This document shows positions 5,815-9,282 of a stretch of 9,282 nt of DNA, in pieces. The translations under genes and the position numbers were made by a program. Numbering within the stretch: the first letter of the stretch is position 1; every line of letters starts with the position of its first letter. Under the pieces are notes generated by a model. The model was given only the letters and a program-made list of their open reading frames with translations, had not been told where the DNA came from and searched no databases. Location of the stretch: the NCBI GenBank assembly GCA_017632155.1, contig JAGBRZ010000173.1, positions 1 to 9,282 on the forward strand, written 5' to 3'. The stretch is from Clostridia bacterium (GTDB lineage Bacteria > Bacillota_A > Clostridia > Oscillospirales > CAG-272).

Positions 5815-5843
5815 ATTTTATCATAAAGATGAGGTATTGTCAA
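5815..5843 (-). promoter_or_regulatory. Strong promoter of the lipoprotein operon
   Basis: On the minus strand a perfect TTGACA (5838-5843), a 17-base spacer and TAAAAT (5815-5820) preceded by TGA give a near-consensus extended -10 promoter. The start of transcription would be near 5808, leaving a leader of roughly 110 nt before the DUF5104-like start codon. The -35 is part of an inverted repeat shared with the lacZ promoter. Confidence 0.88.
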
Positions 5844-5871
5844 GAGATTTTTCTCTTTACATCTTGACAAT
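5836..5871. repeat. 10-bp perfect inverted repeat containing both divergent -35 boxes
   Basis: ATTGTCAAGA (5836-5845) and TCTTGACAAT (5862-5871) are exact complements separated by 16 bp. Each arm holds a perfect TTGACA facing outward, one for the lipoprotein operon and one for lacZ, and the identity extends four bases beyond the -35 hexamers. It may be an operator that controls both directions, or partly a by-product of two good -35 boxes in similar context. Confidence 0.65.
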
Positions 5872-5892
5872 CCTCTAAAAATATGAGATAAT
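5864..5892 (+). promoter_or_regulatory. Promoter of the beta-galactosidase gene
   Basis: A perfect TTGACA (5864-5869), a 17-base spacer and GATAAT (5887-5892) preceded by TGA make a strong extended -10 promoter. Transcription would start near 5899 and give a short AT-rich leader of about 35 nt before the start codon. No catabolite-response-like palindrome overlaps it. Confidence 0.82.
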
Positions 5893-5933
5893 AATATTAA
5901 TTATAAAAAATAATCATTCAAGGAGATCACAAC

Positions 5934-8900
5934 ATGAGCTTTGAATACAAATTTCACAAGTCCCAAGAGGTTCTGCACTACGGATGTGAAAAGCCGCGTG
6001 CTTATTTCGTTCCTTACCACAGCGAAGCTTCCGCTTTGACCGACAACCGTGCGGCAAGTGCGCGTTTCTTCTCGCTTTGCGGCGATTGGGATTTCAAATT
6101 CTATCCCGTCCCCTCGATGATCGAGGATTTCACTGCCGAAGGCTTCTGCACCTGCGGATTTGACAAGATGACTGTTCCGCGCTCCTGGCAGACCGTACTC
6201 GGCAAGGGATACGACACGCCCAACTACACCAACGTAAACTACCCCTACCCCGTTGATCCTCCCCACGTTCCCGATGCAAATCCTTCCGCTCTTTATGCTC
6301 GCTCTTTTGAGCTCACCGAGGATTATCTTTCAGGCAAGGATATTTACATCAACTTCGAGGGCGTTGACTCCTGCTTCTATCTTTACGTCAACGACGAGTT
6401 CGTAGGATACAGCCAGGTCAGCCACATGACTAGCGAATTCAAGATCACGGATAAGCTCCACGCAGGCAAGAACACCATCAAGGTTCTCGTTTTCAAGTGG
6501 TGTGACGGCTCATATCTTGAGGATCAGGACAAGTTCCGCTACTCGGGCATCTTCCGCGAGGTATATCTCCTTGCGCGTGATACCGCTCACATTTCCGATC
6601 TTTACTGCCGCCAGAGCATCAACGCAAAGTATACTCAGGCTGTTCTCAAGGTTGAGGCAGAGCTTACCGGCAAGGCACAGATCGACTACAAGCTCCTTGA
6701 CCCCAAGGGTCGCGAGGAGAGCGGCGGATCGATCACACTTGACGGAAGCGGTGCATTTGAAATGCTCGTCGGCAACCCCAGACTCTGGTGCGACGAGGAT
6801 CCCGAACTTTATACTCTCGTTATCAAGTGTGGCGAGGAATACATCGTTCAGTACGTCGGCTTCCGCACAATTGAGATCAAGAACCGCATCGTATACATCA
6901 ACGGTCAGAAGGTAAAGGTTCACGGCGCTAACCGCCACGACAGCCATCCCATCCTCGGCTCTGCTACTCCCACAGATCATATGCTTGAAGACCTTTACAT
7001 CCTCAAGCGTTACAACTTCAATATGATCCGTACAAGCCACTACCCGAACGATCCCCGATTCTACACCCTTTGCGACAAGCTCGGCTTCTTCGTTTGCGAC
7101 GAGACCGACTACGAAACTCACGGTATGCAGAGAATTGCTGACTGGGATTACTTCTCCCGCGAAGAGGATTGGACAGAGTCGCTTCTCGACCGCGTACAGC
7201 GTATGTTTGAGCGCGACAAGAACCATCCCTCGATCATTATGTGGTCGCTCGGAAACGAGTCGGGACTCGGCGAGAATCAGGAAAAGATGTCCGATTACAT
7301 CAAGTCCCGTATGCCCGACGCGCTGATCCACTGTGAGGATGCTTCCCGCAGACTCAGATATGCTCAGCACAACGCCAAAGGCATTAAGGATCTCGGCAAA
7401 TATGCTGATTACTATGAGCTTGATTGGTACGACTTTGAGAGCCGTATGTATCCGAGCTTCGATGAGATGAAGTATTATCTCACGGAAAAGAAATTTACAA
7501 AGCCATATTTCCTTTGCGAATACTGCCACGCAATGGGTCTCGGACCCGGTGACCTGAAGCAGTATTGGGATCTCATTTACGCGAACGATCACTTCTTTGG
7601 CGGATGCGTTTGGGAATTCATCGATCACTCGGTTGCTACCGGTGATGACATTTACCGTGATCCTCATTACGTTTACGGCGGCGATTTCGGCGACTTCCCG
7701 CACGACGGCAACTTCTGCGTTGACGGTCTTGTTTATCCCGACCGCCGTCCTCACACGGGTATCAAGGAGCACAAGGCAGTGCTGAAGCCCTTCGTTATCA
7801 GCGAGGTTTCGGCAGACGGTTCCTTCCGCATCAAGAGCCGCCGTTATTACACTATGCTCGACGATCTCTGCCTCTACTGGTCGGTTGAGTGCGACGGCAA
7901 GATAGTCCGCGACGGCGTGATCTCCGAGCTCCGTGTTGCTCCTCAGCGCTCGAGAAAGTACAAGCTCGATCTTGAAGGTCTCAAGCTTGAGGGAATCTGC
8001 ACCATCAACTTCTCGATACGCCAGATCAAGTCCACTCCTTGGGCTGAGGCGGGATTTGAGGTCGGCTTCCATCAGGAAGAGCTCGCAGTTGCGCCCAGAG
8101 CGTGCGTTGACGCAGCCGCAAAGACCGCTCCCGTAAACGTTTGCGAAAACGATAAAGCTATCTTTGTCAAGGTCGGAGAGACCTCATATAAGATCTGCAA
8201 GACCTGCGGTCTTGTTGCTTCGATCAAGGACAACGGCAAGGAGATGCTCGCATCGCCCATGAAGCCCACAATCTTCCGCGCTCCCACCGACAACGACCGC
8301 CGCATCAAGAACGACTGGTTTAACCAGGGATTCGACAGAACTGACGTTAAGTGCTACTCCGTAGCCATTGAGAATGCTGATGCAAACGGCGTAACCGTTA
8401 AGGCATCCCTCTCGCTCGGTGCAAAGCTTCTTGCTCCCGCCGCAAAGATCGAAGCTACTTACAAGATCGATGCATCCGGCGAGCTTTCGGTAGCTATGGA
8501 CGTTAAGGTCGGCGCAAACCTTCCTCCGCTTCCTCGCTTCGGCGTTCAGTTCAATATGCCCGAAGGCAGCGAAAAGCTTGAATACTTCGGCAGAGGCCCC
8601 GGAGAAAGCTACATCGACCTCCGCAACTCCACATACCTCGGCAAGTTCAGCGAAAGAGTTGTCGACCACTTCGAGCACTATGTCCGTCCTCAGGAAAATA
8701 TGGCTCACGCAGATACCGAATGGGTTGCAGTTACAAACGAAAGCCGCCACGGTCTGCTCTGCCTCTCCGACGGCAAGGCAATCTCCTTCAACTGCTCGCA
8801 CTTCACACCCCATATGCTTGCATCGACTCCTCACGACTATGAGCTTGTTCCGCTGAAGGAAACCGTAGTCAACATTGATTACAGACACACCGGCATCGGA

Positions 8901-9020
8901 TCCAACTCCTGCGGTCCCGCTCTCCTTCCCGAATTCAGATTCGACGAGAAGGAATTCACCTTCAAGTTCCGTCTCACCCCCGCGATTATGGGTGACGTAG
9001 ATCCCTTTGCAAAACTTTAA
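5934..9020 (+). CDS. lacZ: Beta-galactosidase, glycoside hydrolase family 2 (LacZ type)
   Basis: The 1028-residue enzyme hydrolyses terminal beta-galactosides such as lactose in the cytoplasm; there is no signal peptide. Domains in order: jelly-roll sugar-binding domain (about 45-215, with SYLEDQD at 193-199 and SGIFREV), Ig-like domain (about 217-312), TIM barrel (about 313-615), second Ig-like domain (about 620-715) and the C-terminal beta-sandwich (about 745-1015, with FRAPTDND and GRGPGESY). Catalytic residues by comparison with E. coli LacZ: acid/base Glu442 in SLGNESG, nucleophile Glu529 in FLCEYCHAMG, Mg2+ ligands Glu394 and His396 in ETHG, and substrate-site His338, His369 and His532. 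Near the C-terminus, where E. coli has Trp999, this protein reads GIGSNSCGP without Trp. The ATG at 5934 has AAGGAG 8 nt upstream. Codons are strongly biased towards C- and G-ending forms, suggesting good expression. A lipoprotein gene follows after 11 nt. Confidence 0.97.
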   Translation: MSFEYKFHKSQEVLHYGCEKPRAYFVPYHSEASALTDNRAASARFFSLCGDWDFKFYPVPSMIEDFTAEGFCTCGFDKMTVPRSWQTVLGKGYDTPNYTNVNYPYPVDPPHVPDANPSALYARSFELTEDYLSGKDIYINFEGVDSCFYLYVNDEFVGYSQVSHMTSEFKITDKLHAGKNTIKVLVFKWCDGSYLEDQDKFRYSGIFREVYLLARDTAHISDLYCRQSINAKYTQAVLKVEAELTGKAQIDYKLLDPKGREESGGSITLDGSGAFEMLVGNPRLWCDEDPELYTLVIKCGEEYIVQYVGFRTIEIKNRIVYINGQKVKVHGANRHDSHPILGSATPTDHMLEDLYILKRYNFNMIRTSHYPNDPRFYTLCDKLGFFVCDETDYETHGMQRIADWDYFSREEDWTESLLDRVQRMFERDKNHPSIIMWSLGNESGLGENQEKMSDYIKSRMPDALIHCEDASRRLRYAQHNAKGIKDLGKYADYYELDWYDFESRMYPSFDEMKYYLTEKKFTKPYFLCEYCHAMGLGPGDLKQYWDLIYANDHFFGGCVWEFIDHSVATGDDIYRDPHYVYGGDFGDFPHDGNFCVDGLVYPDRRPHTGIKEHKAVLKPFVISEVSADGSFRIKSRRYYTMLDDLCLYWSVECDGKIVRDGVISELRVAPQRSRKYKLDLEGLKLEGICTINFSIRQIKSTPWAEAGFEVGFHQEELAVAPRACVDAAAKTAPVNVCENDKAIFVKVGETSYKICKTCGLVASIKDNGKEMLASPMKPTIFRAPTDNDRRIKNDWFNQGFDRTDVKCYSVAIENADANGVTVKASLSLGAKLLAPAAKIEATYKIDASGELSVAMDVKVGANLPPLPRFGVQFNMPEGSEKLEYFGRGPGESYIDLRNSTYLGKFSERVVDHFEHYVRPQENMAHADTEWVAVTNESRHGLLCLSDGKAISFNCSHFTPHMLASTPHDYELVPLKETVVNIDYRHTGIGSNSCGPALLPEFRFDEKEFTFKFRLTPAIMGDVDPFAKL

Positions 9021-9031
9021 TAAGGAGAAAA

Positions 9032-9282
9032 ATGAATAAGAAAATTTTGGCTGTCATTTTAGTGGCGGCAATGATGCTCTGCGCTCTTGTATCATGTGCT
9101 GACATTGATTCCGGCAACGCCAATCTGCCCGATTCTTCAGACACAGTTGATATAACAGAAGCTCCCGCGACAGAGGCTGAAGCCACTACAGCCGAAACGA
9201 CCGTCACGGAAAGTGCAATTCAAACCGAAGAGCAGACGCTCGCGGATGCAGGTCTTTTTGGCACTTATATTTATGAAGGCAA
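9032..9282 (+). CDS. Lipoprotein with Thr/Glu-rich linker (N-terminal fragment)
   Basis: An open frame begins at the ATG at 9032, with AAGGAG at 9022-9027, and runs off the end of the window after 83 codons. It encodes MNKKILAVILVAAMMLCALVSC, a standard lipoprotein signal with lipobox LVSC and Cys22. A low-complexity linker rich in Thr, Glu and Ala follows (about residues 38-67), as often separates the lipid anchor from a folded domain in Clostridia. The sequence reaches a new region, DAGLFGTYIYEG, that may begin the folded domain. It starts 11 nt after the lacZ stop with no promoter or terminator between, so it is probably co-transcribed with lacZ. The fragment is too short to name a family; a sugar-binding protein is possible but not shown. 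Confidence 0.82.
   Translation, partial: MNKKILAVILVAAMMLCALVSCADIDSGNANLPDSSDTVDITEAPATEAEATTAETTVTESAIQTEEQTLADAGLFGTYIYEG

Noticed and set aside
6510..8072. Minus-strand open frame of 520 codons antisense to lacZ
   Set aside because: lacZ is unambiguous here. The antisense translation is a mirror of biased codons, rich in Val, Leu, Ala and Glu, with no domain logic.
8184..8888. Minus-strand open frame of 234 codons antisense to the C-terminal part of lacZ
   Set aside because: Same reason: it is an antisense shadow of a conserved GH2 domain.

Overview
The window looks like a chromosomal segment of a Clostridia-class Firmicute, probably an uncultured or gut-type lineage. This rests on strong AAGGAG-type ribosome binding sites, sigma-A-like promoters with extended TGn -10 boxes, short Cys-lipidated lipoproteins with Thr/Glu-rich linkers, and housekeeping genes of clearly Gram-positive type. 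No RNA gene, CRISPR array, insertion sequence or integrase is visible.

Layout. (1) Positions 1-101, minus strand: the first 33 codons of a MalK/UgpC/MsmX-type sugar ABC transporter ATPase, with its promoter and two palindromes upstream (102-330). (2) Positions 331-3333, minus strand: a compact housekeeping operon transcribed in the order 31-residue membrane peptide, RsuA-type pseudouridine synthase, Tex. It starts from a near-consensus promoter at 3380-3408, just past a terminator at 3425-3452. (3) Positions 3462-5696, minus strand: a lipoprotein operon transcribed in the order DUF5104-like lipoprotein, lipoprotein B, lipoprotein A. B and A are tandem paralogues of an unrecognised family. (4) Positions 5697-5933: a divergent control region with two back-to-back promoters whose -35 boxes lie in a perfect 10-bp inverted repeat. 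On the lipoprotein side, an intrinsic terminator sits between promoter and first gene, so it is a candidate attenuator. (5) Positions 5934-9282, plus strand: a large GH2 beta-galactosidase (LacZ type, all catalytic residues present), followed after 11 nt by the start of another lipoprotein that runs off the window.

How the parts may work together. The ABC ATPase type is typical of carbohydrate importers and LacZ hydrolyses beta-galactosides in the cytoplasm, so sugar use is a plausible theme, but no permease or sugar-binding protein is visible. Tex, RsuA and the small peptide are translation/RNA housekeeping. The lipoprotein operon has no assignable function. It is the most unusual part of the window because of its leader terminator, a 131-nt out-of-phase gene overlap that a one-base change in an A-run could explain, and a paralogue pair with a nearly identical tail on diverged bodies. 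The lipoprotein genes also appear AT-richer and less codon-biased than tex and lacZ.
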